Part shown: one piece after another, positions 53,928 through 63,678 of the stretch | Layout: each line of letters opens with the position of its first letter | Position numbering within the stretch: position 1 is the stretch's first letter | Origin: Labedella endophytica | GTDB lineage: Bacteria > Actinomycetota > Actinomycetes > Actinomycetales > Microbacteriaceae | Length of the DNA: 64,000 nucleotides | Direction of reading: 5' to 3' | NCBI RefSeq assembly: GCF_003990045.1 | Contig: NZ_RZGZ01000002.1 | Coordinates: 124,001-188,000 of the forward strand | Translations under genes and position numbers: made by a program | Notes under the pieces: generated by a model | Seen by the model: the letters and a program-made list of their open reading frames with translations, nothing else | The model's database searches: none | Told to the model about the DNA's origin: nothing

Positions 53928-54143
53928 GGACCTCTTCTTCCTCGTCACGCCGGTCGACGGGCGGGCGCACGTGGACTCGGTCAGCAATCCTAACCCCGCA
54001 ACCCCCGGGCGGTGCGTGACGCGCGAGCATGCACTGATGGGTAGGCTGGTTGGGATGGGCGCGCCCCCACGATAAGGGCGGCGCCGTACGGCGGGGTCCC
54101 CCGCTCAACCCGGCACGATCTGCCCCACACAGAAAGGTCGACG

Positions 54144-56870
54144 GTGACTGTTCACGATCAGGACCCGTATTCGGTAGGCCACAGCGATTCCGATCCGGAA
54201 GAGACGGCCGAATGGCAGGAGTCGCTCGCAGCGCTCGTCGAGGCCCGCGGAAGCGGTCGCGCTCGCGAGATCATGCTGAGCCTCCTGAAGCAGTCGAAGG
54301 AGCTCCACCTCGGAGTTCCGATGGTGCCCACCACCGACTACATCAACACCATCGCCCCGGAGAACGAGGCACCCTTCCCGGGCGACGAGGAGCTCGAGCG
54401 CAAGTACCGCGCCTGGATCCGGTGGAACGCCGCGATCACGGTGCACCGTGCGCAGCGGCCCGGAATCGGCGTCGGCGGCCACATCTCCACCTACGCATCC
54501 TCCGCCGCGCTCTACGAGGTGGGCTTCAACCACTTCTTCCGCGGCCAGGACCACGCGGGCGGTGGAGACCAGATCTTCATCCAGGGCCACGCCTCCCCCG
54601 GCACCTACGCCCGGGCCTACCTCGAGGGTCGGCTCTCGACGGACCAGCTCGACGGGTTCCGCCAGGAGAAGTCGCACCAGGCCGGCGGACTCTCGTCCTA
54701 CCCGCACCCGCGCCTCATGCCGTCGTTCTGGCAGTTCCCCACCGTGTCGATGGGCCTCGGCCCGATCAACGCGATCTACCAGGCTCACGCCAACAAGTAC
54801 CTCACCAACCGCGGCATCAAGGACGCGTCCGACCAGCAGGTCTGGGCATTCCTCGGCGACGGCGAGATGGACGAGGTCGAGAGCCGCGGTCAACTCCAGG
54901 TGGCGGCGAACGAGGGACTCGACAACCTCAACTTCGTCATCAACTGCAACCTGCAGCGCCTCGACGGACCCGTCCGCGGAAACGGCAAGATCATCCAGGA
55001 GCTCGAGAGCTTCTTCCGCGGCGCCGGCTGGAACGTCATCAAGGTCGTCTGGGGCCGCGAATGGGACGACCTGCTCTCTCGCGACACCGAGGGCGCCCTG
55101 CTCAACGTCATGAACCAGACGCCCGACGGCGACTACCAGACCTACAAGGCGGAGAGCGGCGCGTTCATCCGCGAGCACTTCTTCGGGAAGGACGAGCGCG
55201 CGCTTAAGCTCGTCGAGGACTACTCCGACGACCAGATCTGGGGCCTGAAGCGCGGTGGCCACGACTACCGGAAGGTCTACGCGGCCTTCAAGGCGGCGGC
55301 CGAGCACAAGGGCCAGCCCACGGTCATCCTGGCGAAGACGGTCAAGGGCTATGGCCTCGGACCGAGCTTCGAGGGGCGTAATGCGACCCACCAGATGAAG
55401 AAGATGACGCTCGACAACCTCAAGACCTTCCGCGACGCGATGCACATCCCCATCACGGACGAGAAGCTCGAGGAGAACCCGTACCTCCCGCCGTACTTCC
55501 ACCCGGGAGAGGGCGACGAGGCACTCGAGTACATGCACGAGCGTCGCCGCGAACTCGGCGGTTACCTGCCCGAGCGTCGCAGCAAGTACACGCAGCTGAG
55601 CCTGCCGGACGACTCGGCGTACGCCATCAGCAAGAAGGGCTCCGGAACGCAGGAGATCGCCACGACCATGGCGTTCGTCCGGCTCCTGAAGGACCTGTTG
55701 CGCTCGAAGGACTTCGGGCACCGCATCGTCCCGATCATCCCGGACGAGGCGCGCACCTTCGGTATGGACGCGTTCTTCCCGTCGGCGAAGATCTACAACC
55801 CGAACGGCCAGCACTACACCTCGGTCGACCGCGAGCTCCTCCTCGCGTACAAGGAGAGCCCGCAGGGCCAGATCGTGCACGTCGGCATCAACGAGGCCGG
55901 CGCCCTCGCGGCGTTCACGAACATCGGCACGACATACTCGACGCAGGGCGAGGCCCTCATCCCCGTGTACGTCTTCTACTCGATGTTCGGGTTCCAGCGC
56001 ACGGGCGACGCCCTCTGGGCAGCGGGCGATCAGATGGCACGCGGTTTCGTCATCGGCGCCACCGCCGGCCGCACGACGCTCACAGGTGAGGGCCTTCAGC
56101 ACGCTGACGGCCACTCGCCGCTCCTCGCGTCGACGAACCCGGCCGTGGTGAGCTACGACCCGGCGTACGGCTACGAGATCGGGCACATCGTGCGCGCCGG
56201 CCTCGAGCGCATGTACGGCGGGGAGCACTCCGACCCCAACGTCATGTACTACCTCACGGTGTACAACGAGCCGATCGTGCAGCCGGCCGAGCCGGAGAAC
56301 GTGGACGTCGACGGCATCGTCCGCGGTATCCACCGGGTCAAGACCGCAGAGAACGATGGGCCGAAGGCCCAGATCTTCGCGGCGGGCGTCTCCGTGCCGT
56401 GGGCGATCGAGGCCCAGCACCTCCTCGCCGAGGACTGGGGCGTATCCGCCGATGTGTGGTCGGTGACCTCGTGGAACGAGCTGCGCCGCGACGGCCTCGC
56501 CGCCGACGAGCACAACTTCCTCTACCCCGATGCGGAGAAGCGGGTCCCCTACCTGCAGTCGAAGCTCGAGGGTGCCGAGGGCCCCGTCGTCGCCGTCACG
56601 GACTACATGCACGCGGTCGCCGACCAGGTGCGTCAGTTCGTGCCGAACGACTTCGCGACGCTCGGAGCCGACGGGTTCGGATTCTCCGACACCCGCGCGG
56701 CCGCTCGCCGGTTCTTCAAGATCGACGGCCCGTCCGTCGTCGTGAAGGTGCTCGAGCGCCTCGCCGCACAGGGAGTGGTCGACGCATCGCTGCCGACGCA
56801 GGCGATCGACAAGTACAACCTGCACGACGTCACGGCGGGAACCACCGGCAACGCCGGTGGCGACGCCTGA
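54144..56870 (+). CDS. aceE: Pyruvate dehydrogenase E1 component (homodimeric)
   Basis: A 908-residue homodimeric E1 that decarboxylates pyruvate with thiamine diphosphate and acetylates the E2 lipoyl group. The ThDP motif is [34 protein letters not shown] (about 235-270). [27 protein letters not shown] is the N-terminal substrate segment, and [30 protein letters not shown] is in the C-terminal half. The GTG at 54144 is preceded by AAAGG. In Actinobacteria AceE works with an E2 and the Lpd encoded elsewhere; lpd and sucB are 25 kb upstream here. It supplies acetyl-CoA, and the fatty-acid synthesis genes follow directly. Confidence 0.96.
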   Translation: MTVHDQDPYSVGHSDSDPEETAEWQESLAALVEARGSGRAREIMLSLLKQSKELHLGVPMVPTTDYINTIAPENEAPFPGDEELERKYRAWIRWNAAITVHRAQRPGIGVGGHISTYASSAALYEVGFNHFFRGQDHAGGGDQIFIQGHASPGTYARAYLEGRLSTDQLDGFRQEKSHQAGGLSSYPHPRLMPSFWQFPTVSMGLGPINAIYQAHANKYLTNRGIKDASDQQVWAFLGDGEMDEVESRGQLQVAANEGLDNLNFVINCNLQRLDGPVRGNGKIIQELESFFRGAGWNVIKVVWGREWDDLLSRDTEGALLNVMNQTPDGDYQTYKAESGAFIREHFFGKDERALKLVEDYSDDQIWGLKRGGHDYRKVYAAFKAAAEHKGQPTVILAKTVKGYGLGPSFEGRNATHQMKKMTLDNLKTFRDAMHIPITDEKLEENPYLPPYFHPGEGDEALEYMHERRRELGGYLPERRSKYTQLSLPDDSAYAISKKGSGTQEIATTMAFVRLLKDLLRSKDFGHRIVPIIPDEARTFGMDAFFPSAKIYNPNGQHYTSVDRELLLAYKESPQGQIVHVGINEAGALAAFTNIGTTYSTQGEALIPVYVFYSMFGFQRTGDALWAAGDQMARGFVIGATAGRTTLTGEGLQHADGHSPLLASTNPAVVSYDPAYGYEIGHIVRAGLERMYGGEHSDPNVMYYLTVYNEPIVQPAEPENVDVDGIVRGIHRVKTAENDGPKAQIFAAGVSVPWAIEAQHLLAEDWGVSADVWSVTSWNELRRDGLAADEHNFLYPDAEKRVPYLQSKLEGAEGPVVAVTDYMHAVADQVRQFVPNDFATLGADGFGFSDTRAAARRFFKIDGPSVVVKVLERLAAQGVVDASLPTQAIDKYNLHDVTAGTTGNAGGDA

Positions 56871-56887
56871 CGAAGCGACACCCCTCC

Positions 56888-58087
56888 GTGGCCAGGACGA
56901 AGCCGGAGACTCTCGCGTGGTTGCGCAGGATCTCGGGTGAGCTCGCGACGGTGACCCTCGGTCGCCTCGAGGACACTCTGCCCTGGTACGCGGACATGCC
57001 CCCTGGGCGACGATCGGCCGTCGGCCTCGTCGCCCAGGCGGGCATCAGCTCCTTCATCGCGTGGTACGACGACCCGCGGGCCACCCCGTGGATCGCGGCG
57101 GACGTCTTCGGCGCCGCTCCGCGCGAGCTGTTGCGCTCGGTGAGCCTGCAGCAGACCCTGCAGCTCATCCGTGTGACCGTCGAGGTCGTGGAGGAACGGG
57201 TCGCCGGGGCCGGCGAAGACCTCCGCGAGGCGATCCTGCTGTACTCGCGCGAGATCGCGTTCGCCGCGGCGGACGTCTACGCCCGCGCCGCCGAGGCCCG
57301 CGGTCTCTGGGACGCGCGACTCGAGGCCCTCGTGGTCGACTCCATCCTCACGGGTGAGACCGACGACGAGCTCCCGAGCCGGATCGCGGCGCTGGGCTGG
57401 CACGGCCACGGCGAAGTCGCGGTGCTCGTCGGCACGACTCCGCCGTCGCTCGACGTCGACCAGTTGCGCCGCACCGCCCGGCACATGCTCGCCGACGTGC
57501 TCATCGGGGTGCAGGGCAAGCGGCTCGTCCTCGTCATCGGTCGCGCCGAACCGCGCTCAGAGGAGGCGGAGGACGGCTCCCAGCCCGAGGCTCTGTCGTT
57601 CCTCGAGATCGCCGCGGGACTCGAACCCGGGTTCGGCGCGGGCCACCTCGTCCTCGGCCACGAGGTCGCGAGCCTCGTGGACGCCTCGCGCAGCGCGCGG
57701 GCGGCCCTCGCGGGTTTCGCCGTCGCCCGGTCGTGGCGTCACGCCCCCCGCCCCGTCTCGGCCGACGATCTCCTCCCCGAACGCGCGCTCGCCGGTGATC
57801 CGCTCGCCCGCACGACACTCGTCGAACGCATCTACCGTCCACTCATGGCCCACTCCCCCGAACTCGCGACGACGCTGTGGAGCTACCTCGACAGCGGCCG
57901 GTCGCTCGAGGCGACGGCGCGTGAGCTGTTCGTGCACCCGAACACCGTTCGTTACCGCCTCAAGAGAGTGTCCGACGTGATCGGTTGGGACGCGACCGGT
58001 GCCCGCGAATCCCTCATCCTGCAATCCGCCCTGATCCTCGGATCGATCTCCGAGCAGGAGACCAGGCCGCACCGGAGGGGGCTGTGA
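56888..58087 (+). CDS. fasR: PucR-type regulator of fatty-acid synthesis (FasR-like)
   Basis: A 399-residue regulator. The C-terminus is a PucR-family helix-turn-helix (TLWSYLDSGRSLEATARELFVHPNTVRYRLKRVSDVIGWDAT, about 335-378) preceded by a GGDEF-like middle domain. The N-terminal 160 residues are a conserved sensor-like domain (RISGELATVTLGRLEDTLPWYADMPPGRRSAVGLVAQAGISSFIAWY). In Streptomyces coelicolor the homologue FasR (SCO2386) activates the adjacent fabD-fabH-acpP-fabF operon; the same gene order here supports that role. The start is a GTG at 56888, 17 nt after the aceE stop and without a clear ribosome binding site. Confidence 0.88.
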   Translation: MARTKPETLAWLRRISGELATVTLGRLEDTLPWYADMPPGRRSAVGLVAQAGISSFIAWYDDPRATPWIAADVFGAAPRELLRSVSLQQTLQLIRVTVEVVEERVAGAGEDLREAILLYSREIAFAAADVYARAAEARGLWDARLEALVVDSILTGETDDELPSRIAALGWHGHGEVAVLVGTTPPSLDVDQLRRTARHMLADVLIGVQGKRLVLVIGRAEPRSEEAEDGSQPEALSFLEIAAGLEPGFGAGHLVLGHEVASLVDASRSARAALAGFAVARSWRHAPRPVSADDLLPERALAGDPLARTTLVERIYRPLMAHSPELATTLWSYLDSGRSLEATARELFVHPNTVRYRLKRVSDVIGWDATGARESLILQSALILGSISEQETRPHRRGL

Positions 58088-58181
58088 TGGGCCCCGGGTT
58101 GTGCGCCATCGCCAATGCTCGGCTCGAATGTTCGTGGCATGTCGACAGCGCGAGGCTCGATTCCCTTGGCAGACTGTCAAG

Positions 58182-59096
58182 GTGATCATCCTCGCGTGCC
58201 CGGGTCAGGGCTCTCAGACTCCCGGTTTCCTCACCCCCTGGCTCGACGTGGACGGAGTCCGCGAGCTCCTCGCCGGGTTCTCGGACGCCGCCGGGATCGA
58301 CATCGTGGCCCACGGCACGACCTCGGACGCCGACACCATCCGTGATACGGCGATCGCGCAGCCCCTCATCGTGGCGGCCGGCCTCGTCACCGCGCACGCA
58401 CTCGCCGCTCGCGGCGCCCTCGCGGGCGTCGGCGGTATCGCGGGGCACTCCGTCGGCGAGTTCACCGCGGCCGCCGTCGCGGGCGTCGTGGACGACGTCA
58501 CCGCCCTTCGCCTCGTGCGCACGCGCGCCGACGCCATGGCCGGTGCCGCCTCCACCGAGAAGACCGGCATGAGCGCCGTGCTCGGCGGCGAGCCCGCAGC
58601 GGTCGTCGCGGCCGCGGAGGCCGCCGGCCTCTCCGCCGCGAACTACAACGGTGGCGGCCAGATCGTCGTCGCCGGCCGTGCCGAGGACCTCGCCTCCTTC
58701 TCCGCCGCACCGCCCGCCGGCACCCGCGTGATCGCCCTGCAGGTCGCCGGGGCCTTCCACACCCGCTTCATGGAGGACGCCCGCGCCGAGCTCGCCTCCG
58801 CGGTCTCCGGCGTCACCGCCAACTCCCCCACGCTCCCCCTCTGGACGAACAACGACGGTTCCCGGGTGGAGGACGGCTCCCGTTTCCTCGACCTCCTGGT
58901 CACCCAGGTCGCCGCCCCCGTGCGTTGGGACGCCTGCATGACGGCGTTCGCCGACGCCGGCGCGACGGGCCTCATCGAGGTCGCCCCGGCCGGTGCACTC
59001 ACGGGCCTCGCCCGGCGCGGGCTCAAGGGCCTTCCCACCGTCGCCATCAAGACCCCCGACGACCTCCAGGCCGCCGTGGACCTCATCGCAGCCTGA
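58182..59096 (+). CDS. fabD: Malonyl-CoA:ACP transacylase
   Basis: A 304-residue FabD that loads malonyl groups from CoA onto ACP. The N-terminus VIILACPGQGSQTPGFL, nucleophile GHSVGEFTAAAVAG (Ser about 91), active-site arginine near LVRTRADAM and the histidine in GAFHTRFMEDA are present. The start is the GTG at 58182; the open frame continues upstream without similarity. The region 58088-58181 is the likely site of the operon promoter and FasR binding, though I see no clear motif. It is the first gene of the fabD-fabH-acpP-fabF cluster. Confidence 0.94.
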   Translation: MIILACPGQGSQTPGFLTPWLDVDGVRELLAGFSDAAGIDIVAHGTTSDADTIRDTAIAQPLIVAAGLVTAHALAARGALAGVGGIAGHSVGEFTAAAVAGVVDDVTALRLVRTRADAMAGAASTEKTGMSAVLGGEPAAVVAAAEAAGLSAANYNGGGQIVVAGRAEDLASFSAAPPAGTRVIALQVAGAFHTRFMEDARAELASAVSGVTANSPTLPLWTNNDGSRVEDGSRFLDLLVTQVAAPVRWDACMTAFADAGATGLIEVAPAGALTGLARRGLKGLPTVAIKTPDDLQAAVDLIAA

Positions 59097-59107
59097 CAAG
59101 GACATCC

Positions 59108-60112
59108 ATGACACGCCCAGAACTCCGTCAGTCGACGGGGCCCCGTTTCACCCGCATCCTCGCGCTCGGCGCCGCCCGCGGTGACCGCATCGTCCCGAAC
59201 GACGATCTCATCGGGCCGATCAACTCCTCCGACGAGTGGATCAGGCAGCGCACCGGCATCATCACCCGCACCCGCGCCTCCGCCGACGTGTCCGCCGTCG
59301 ACCTCGCGACAGCTGCGGCGACCGAGGCCATCGAACGCTCGGGCGTCGACCCGGCCGAGATCGACGTCGTGCTCGTCGCGACGATCAGCAACATCATGCA
59401 GTCCCCCTCGATCTCCGCGGTCGTCGCCGATCGGGTCGGAGCCAACCCGGCCGCCGCCTACGACGTGAACGCGGCGTGCGCGGGCTACACCTACGCCGTC
59501 GCCCAGGCGGACGCCCTCATCCGCGCCGGAAGCGCCCGCAACGCGCTCGTGATCGGGGCGGAGAAGCTCTCCGACATCGTCGATCCCGCGGACCGGAGCA
59601 TCTCGTTCCTCCTCGGCGACGGTGCAGGAGCGGCCGTCATCGGGCCGAGCGAGACTCCCGGCATCTCCAGCACCGTCTGGGGATCCGACGGGTCCAAGGC
59701 CGACGCCGTGAGCATGAGCGGCACGCTCGTCGACTTCCGCGACGGCAAGGCCGTGTGGCCCACCCTCCGCCAGGAGGGCCAGACCGTCTTCCGTTGGGCC
59801 GTGTGGGAGATGGCGAAGGTCGCCCAGCAGGCGATCGACGAGGCCGGCATCACCGTCGACGACCTCGCCGCCTTCATCCCCCACCAGGCCAACATGCGCA
59901 TCATCGACGAGTTCGCGAAGCAGCTGAAGCTGCCGGAGCACGTCGCGATCGCCCGCGACATCGCGACGACCGGCAACACCTCGGCCGCCTCGATCCCGCT
60001 CGCGACCCACCGCCTGCTCGAGGAGAATCCCGCTCTGAGCGGCGGATTGGCTCTCCAGATCGGCTTCGGCGCCGGGCTCGTGTTCGGCGCCCAGGTCGTC
60101 GTCCTCCCCTAG
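59108..60112 (+). CDS. fabH: Beta-ketoacyl-ACP synthase III
   Basis: A 334-residue KAS III that condenses an acyl-CoA starter with malonyl-ACP. The catalytic triad is visible: Cys in DVNAACAGYTYAVAQ (about 122), His in FIPHQANMRIID and Asn in TTGNTSAASIPLA. INSSDEWIRQRTGI is the N-terminal family motif. In Actinobacteria with branched fatty acids the enzyme prefers branched starters; the sequence alone does not prove it. AAGGA precedes the ATG, 11 nt after the fabD stop. Confidence 0.95.
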   Translation: MTRPELRQSTGPRFTRILALGAARGDRIVPNDDLIGPINSSDEWIRQRTGIITRTRASADVSAVDLATAAATEAIERSGVDPAEIDVVLVATISNIMQSPSISAVVADRVGANPAAAYDVNAACAGYTYAVAQADALIRAGSARNALVIGAEKLSDIVDPADRSISFLLGDGAGAAVIGPSETPGISSTVWGSDGSKADAVSMSGTLVDFRDGKAVWPTLRQEGQTVFRWAVWEMAKVAQQAIDEAGITVDDLAAFIPHQANMRIIDEFAKQLKLPEHVAIARDIATTGNTSAASIPLATHRLLEENPALSGGLALQIGFGAGLVFGAQVVVLP

Positions 60113-60118
60113 ATCCCC

Positions 60119-60143
60119 GGCCCGGTCGGACGACGACCGGGCC
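60119..60143 (+). terminator. Hairpin between fabH and acpP
   Basis: A perfect 10-bp stem (arms GGCCCGGTCG and CGACCGGGCC) with a GACGA loop, 6 nt after the fabH stop and without a T-run. It is probably a partial terminator or processing site ahead of the acpP promoter box. Confidence 0.55.
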
Positions 60144-60153
60144 ACCTCCCCCA

Positions 60154-60159
60154 TAGACT
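60154..60159 (+). promoter_or_regulatory. Candidate -10 box of acpP
   Basis: TAGACT, with predicted transcription start about 29 nt before the acpP ATG. It follows the hairpin at 60119-60143. Confidence 0.45.
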
Positions 60160-60194
60160 GTTCCGCGGTCATACGACACTCAAGGAGAAACACC

Positions 60195-60443
60195 ATGGCA
60201 CTGTCCACCGAAGAAGTCCTCGCCGGCCTGGCCGAGCTCGTCAACGACGAGACCGGAATCGCCACCGACACCGTCGAGCTGGACAAGTCGTTCACCGACG
60301 ACCTGGACATCGACTCCATCTCGATGATGACGATCGTCGTCAACGCCGAGGAGAAGTTCGACGTGAAGATCCCGGACGAGGAAGTCAAGAACCTCAAGAC
60401 GGTCGGAGATGCCGTCGACTTCATCGTCAAGGCGCAGGGCTGA
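60195..60443 (+). CDS. acpP: Acyl carrier protein
   Basis: An 82-residue ACP that carries the growing fatty acid on a phosphopantetheine arm. The attachment serine is in DDLDIDSISMMT (about residue 41). The acidic four-helix pattern is typical (STEEVLAGLAELVNDETGI, EEKFDVKIPDEEVKNLKTVGDAVDFI). AAGGAG lies 8 nt before the ATG. It is flanked by two hairpins and has its own candidate promoter, consistent with ACP being needed in larger amounts than the synthases. Confidence 0.96.
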   Translation: MALSTEEVLAGLAELVNDETGIATDTVELDKSFTDDLDIDSISMMTIVVNAEEKFDVKIPDEEVKNLKTVGDAVDFIVKAQG

Positions 60444-60491
60444 CCGGGACTCACCCTCCCGCATCACCCCGTGACGAGCGCGCGGTAGTCC

Positions 60492-60524
60492 GGGGCGCCG
60501 GTCGGTTCGTCCGACCGGCGCCCC
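60492..60524 (+). terminator. Hairpin between acpP and fabF
   Basis: A perfect 14-bp stem (arms GGGGCGCCGGTCGG and CCGACCGGCGCCCC) with a TTCGT loop in the 156-bp acpP-fabF gap. It is followed by GTCCTCC rather than a T-run, so termination is probably partial. Confidence 0.65.
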
Positions 60525-60599
60525 GTCCTCCTCGCGGCGGAGCGGAGCGCACCCCGTCGCCGGCCGGCCGCGGGCAGTGATCCAGAAAGAGTTCTCGAC

Positions 60600-61844
60600 A
60601 TGACCACCAAGAGAATCGTCATCACCGGAATCGGTGCCACCTCGCCCCTCGGAGGGACCGCCACGGAGTCGTGGACGAACCTCCTGGCAGGCGCATCGGG
60701 CGCTCGCCCGCTCGAACAGCCCTGGGTCGAGGAACTGGCCCTCCCCATCACCTTCGCGGCCCAGGCGGCCGTCCCCGCCGCCGACATCCTGCTGCGTCAG
60801 GAGACCAAGCGCCTCGACCCTTCGAGCCAGTTCGCCCTCATCGCCGCACGCGAGGCCTGGGCGGACGCGGGAGACGTCGGCGTCGACCCCGAGCGGCTGC
60901 TCGTCGACTGGGCGACCGGGATCGGCGGCGTGTGGACCCTCCTCGACGCGTGGGACACGCTGCGCGAGCGCGGTCCCCGACGCGTCCTGCCCATGACCGT
61001 CCCCATGCTCATGCCCAATGGCCCGGCCGCGGCTATCGGCATGGATCTCGGAGCCCGCGGAGGCGAGCGGACCGTCGTGTCGGCGTGCGCCTCGAGCACC
61101 GAATCCATCGCGAACGCCTACGACCACCTGCAGGCCGGTCTCGCGGACGTCGTCGTCGCCGGCGGCTCCGAGGCGGCCATCCACCCGCTGCCCATCGCCT
61201 CGTTCGCGGCGATGCAGGCGCTGTCGAAGCGCAACGACGAGCCGGCGACGGCCTCGCGACCCTACGACGTGACGCGGGACGGCTTCGTCCTCGGCGAGGG
61301 CGCCGCAGCACTCGTCGTCGAGACGCTCGAGCACGCGCAGGCGCGCGGCGCACGCATCTACGCCGAACTGCTCGGCGGCGCGGTGACGAGCGACGCGTAC
61401 CACATCACCGCACCGGACCCGGAGGGTTCGGCGGCCGCTCGAGCCATGCGCACGGCCGTCGAGAACAGCGGATACACGCTCGACGACGTCGCCCACATCA
61501 ACGCCCACGCCACGTCGACCCCCGTCGGTGACATCGCGGAGTACAACGCCCTCAAGCGCGTCTTCGGCGATCGCCTCGGCGAGATCCCGGTCACGGCCAC
61601 GAAGGCATCCACAGGCCACCTGCTCGGCGGAGCCGGGGCCATCGAGGCCCTCTTCGTCGTCAAGACCCTCCACGAGGCGCTCATCCCGCCGACGATCAAT
61701 CTCACCGAGCCCGATCCCGAGATCCCGCTCGACGTCGTCACCGAGCCGCGGTCGCTCGGCGAGGGCGATCACATCGCCATCAGCAACTCGTTCGGCTTCG
61801 GCGGTCACAACGCCGTCGCCGCATTCCGGACGTTCTCCGGCTGA
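60600..61844 (+). CDS. fabF: Beta-ketoacyl-ACP synthase II
   Basis: A 414-residue KAS II that elongates acyl-ACP with malonyl-ACP. The Cys-His-His triad is visible: VSACASSTESIANAYDHL (about 167), HINAHATSTPVGD and KASTGHLLGGAGAIEAL. The N-terminus KRIVITGIGATSPLGGTATESW and the end ISNSFGFGGHNAVAAFRTF are the family ones. The ATG at 60600 follows a short AAAGAG. It is the last gene of the fab cluster and a strong terminator follows. Confidence 0.95.
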   Translation: MTTKRIVITGIGATSPLGGTATESWTNLLAGASGARPLEQPWVEELALPITFAAQAAVPAADILLRQETKRLDPSSQFALIAAREAWADAGDVGVDPERLLVDWATGIGGVWTLLDAWDTLRERGPRRVLPMTVPMLMPNGPAAAIGMDLGARGGERTVVSACASSTESIANAYDHLQAGLADVVVAGGSEAAIHPLPIASFAAMQALSKRNDEPATASRPYDVTRDGFVLGEGAAALVVETLEHAQARGARIYAELLGGAVTSDAYHITAPDPEGSAAARAMRTAVENSGYTLDDVAHINAHATSTPVGDIAEYNALKRVFGDRLGEIPVTATKASTGHLLGGAGAIEALFVVKTLHEALIPPTINLTEPDPEIPLDVVTEPRSLGEGDHIAISNSFGFGGHNAVAAFRTFSG

Positions 61845-61856
61845 CCCGCTCACGCG

Positions 61857-61894
61857 GAGAACCCCCGGCGGGAAGCCTTCCGCCGGGGGTTCTC
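61857..61894 (+). terminator. Terminator of the fab operon
   Basis: A perfect 15-bp stem (61857-61871 with 61880-61894, arm GAGAACCCCCGGCGG) with an 8-nt loop, followed by TCGTTT. It lies between fabF and the convergent DUF3145 gene. Confidence 0.9.
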
Positions 61895-61992
61895 TCGTTT
61901 CTCGGTCGTCGCCGTTTCGCCACTCGTGTCGCCGGGAAGCCCTCCGGCTGACACGGTCCGCGCCAGGGCGACGACCGGGTCTCTGGGGTGGG

Positions 61993-62496
61993 TCAGCCGA
62001 CCTTGTGGAGCCAGATGACCGAGGAGTCATCGCTCGCGTGGCGGAACGCCTCGAGCTCGTCGTCCCACGCCTGACCGAGTGCCACGCGCAGTTCGCGCTG
62101 GAGCTCGGTCGCATCGGAGCCGGCGACCTCCATCGCGTAGCGGATACGGTCCTCCGGCACGACGACGTTCCCCGCGCTGTCGGTCTGCGCGTAGAAGATC
62201 CCGAGATCGGGCGTGTGCAACCAGCGGCCGCCATCCGCTCCGGGTCCGGCGTCCTCCGTGACCTCGAAGCGCAAGTGCTCCCACCCGCGCAGGGACGAGG
62301 CGATCGCGGCCCCCATGCCCTGCTGGCCGTCCCAGTAGAACTCGGCCCGCTGGCTGCCCGCGAGCACGGGCTGCTCGGTCCACGAGAAGTTCACGGCACG
62401 CCCGAGGGCGCGACCGGCAGCCCACTCGACGTGTGGGCAGAGCGCGCGCGGTGACGAGTGGATGAAGATCATCCCTCGTGCAGCTGGTGCCACCAT
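61993..62496 (-). CDS. DUF3145 family protein
   Basis: A 167-residue protein of the DUF3145 family, nearly universal in Actinobacteria and often next to the fab genes, as here. The start ARGMIFIHSSPRALCPHVEWAAGRALG and the blocks QRAEFYWDGQQGMGAAIASSLRGWEHLRFEVTED and WLHTPDLGIFYAQTDSAGNVVVPEDRIRYAME are characteristic. No catalytic motif is known. The ATG at 62496 has GGAGGA 5 nt upstream, which decides it over the ATGs 5 and 6 codons earlier. It is convergent with fabF. Confidence 0.9.
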   Translation of the reverse strand: MVAPAARGMIFIHSSPRALCPHVEWAAGRALGRAVNFSWTEQPVLAGSQRAEFYWDGQQGMGAAIASSLRGWEHLRFEVTEDAGPGADGGRWLHTPDLGIFYAQTDSAGNVVVPEDRIRYAMEVAGSDATELQRELRVALGQAWDDELEAFRHASDDSSVIWLHKVG

Positions 62497-62780
62497 TTCA
62501 TCCTCCATCATCCTGGTACGTCTTCCCCTACGACCAAGACGGATGAGTGGTGCTATTCGATTTCGACGGACGTCTACACGAGACCACCGACATCGTTGAT
62601 TATGCCGCAGGTTCCTGGGGAATACCAGCGGTGTCATCCGCTGTTCACACTGGGGTGTGCTGGTCGCTCCACGACCGCACGTCCACGCGGTCATCCGCCG
62701 TCACACGACGACGCGATCGGACCGATCGTCGCCTACGATTTCCAGGCCGCTCACCACGCTCGACACCCAGCAAGGAAACC
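62497..62780. other. Intergenic region DUF3145 / ABC binding protein
   Basis: A 284-bp divergent promoter region that is lower in GC than its surroundings. I see no gene, RNA or clear operator in it. Confidence 0.4.
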
Positions 62781-63623
62781 ATGTCCCCCTTCACCTCCTC
62801 TCCCGTCCGCCGCCGTCTCCTGGCCGGCATCGCCCTCGTCGGTGCCCTCGGTCTCACGGCGTGCTCCTCCTCCGCGAGCACACCCGGCGCGTCGGAGTCG
62901 GCGGAGGCGGCCGGACGCACCCTCGCACAGGTCCAGGACGCCGGTGTCCTCGTCGTCGGCACGGAGGGCACCTATCGCCCGTTCTCGTTCCACGAGGACG
63001 GGACGGGACCGCTCACCGGATACGACGTGGAGGTCGTGACGGCCGTCGCGGAGCAGCTCGGCGTCGAGGTCGAGTTCCAGGAGACCCAGTGGGACGGCAT
63101 CTTCGGCGGACTCGACGCCGGTCGCTTCGATGTCATCGCGAACCAGGTGTCGATCAATCCCGAGCGGCTCGAGGACTACTCCTTCAGCACGCCGTACACG
63201 ATCTCTCCCGGTGTGCTCGTCGTGGCCGAGGACAACACCGACATCACCTCGCTCGAGGATCTCTCCGGCAAGACCTCCGCGCAGTCGCTCACGAGCAACT
63301 GGTACGAGGTCGCGACCGGGTACGGCGCGAACGTCGAATCGGTCGAGGGCTGGGCGCAGGCCGTCGAGCTGCTCCGCCAGGGCCGCGTCGACGCGACCGT
63401 GAACGACGAGCTCACCTACCTCGACTACGAGCAGACCGAGGGTGGGGACACCGGCCTCAAGATCGTCGACGAGACCGATGACGCGTCCGAGAACGCCCTC
63501 GCCTTCCGACAGGGCAGCGACGACCTCGTGGCCGCGGTCGACGAGGCGCTCGAGGGGCTGCGCTCGAACGGTACGCTGGCCGAGATCTCCGAGAAGTACT
63601 TCGGGGAGGACGTCAGCCAGTAG
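62781..63623 (+). CDS. Amino-acid ABC transporter substrate-binding lipoprotein
   Basis: A 280-residue solute-binding protein. The N-terminus is a lipoprotein signal (RRRLLAGIALVGALGLTACSSS) with the lipid-attachment cysteine near residue 26. The SBP_bac_3 domain follows: VLVVGTEGTYRPFSFHEDGTGPLTGYDVEVVTAVAEQLGVEVEFQETQWDGIFGGLDAGRFDVIAN, typical of polar amino-acid or cystine binding proteins. It ends LRSNGTLAEISEKYFGEDVS. AAGGAAA precedes the ATG. The permease gene begins 55 bp later. Cystine is a possible ligand from overall resemblance but not proven. Confidence 0.93.
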   Translation: MSPFTSSPVRRRLLAGIALVGALGLTACSSSASTPGASESAEAAGRTLAQVQDAGVLVVGTEGTYRPFSFHEDGTGPLTGYDVEVVTAVAEQLGVEVEFQETQWDGIFGGLDAGRFDVIANQVSINPERLEDYSFSTPYTISPGVLVVAEDNTDITSLEDLSGKTSAQSLTSNWYEVATGYGANVESVEGWAQAVELLRQGRVDATVNDELTYLDYEQTEGGDTGLKIVDETDDASENALAFRQGSDDLVAAVDEALEGLRSNGTLAEISEKYFGEDVSQ

Positions 63624-63678
63624 GCGCGACCTCCGCCGCTCGGGCGGGCTGACGACGAGACGACGGAAGGGATGACGA

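Noticed and set aside
54105-56825. Open frame of 906 codons antisense to aceE
   Set aside because: Shadow of the strongly coding aceE; low-complexity charged composition and no ribosome binding site.
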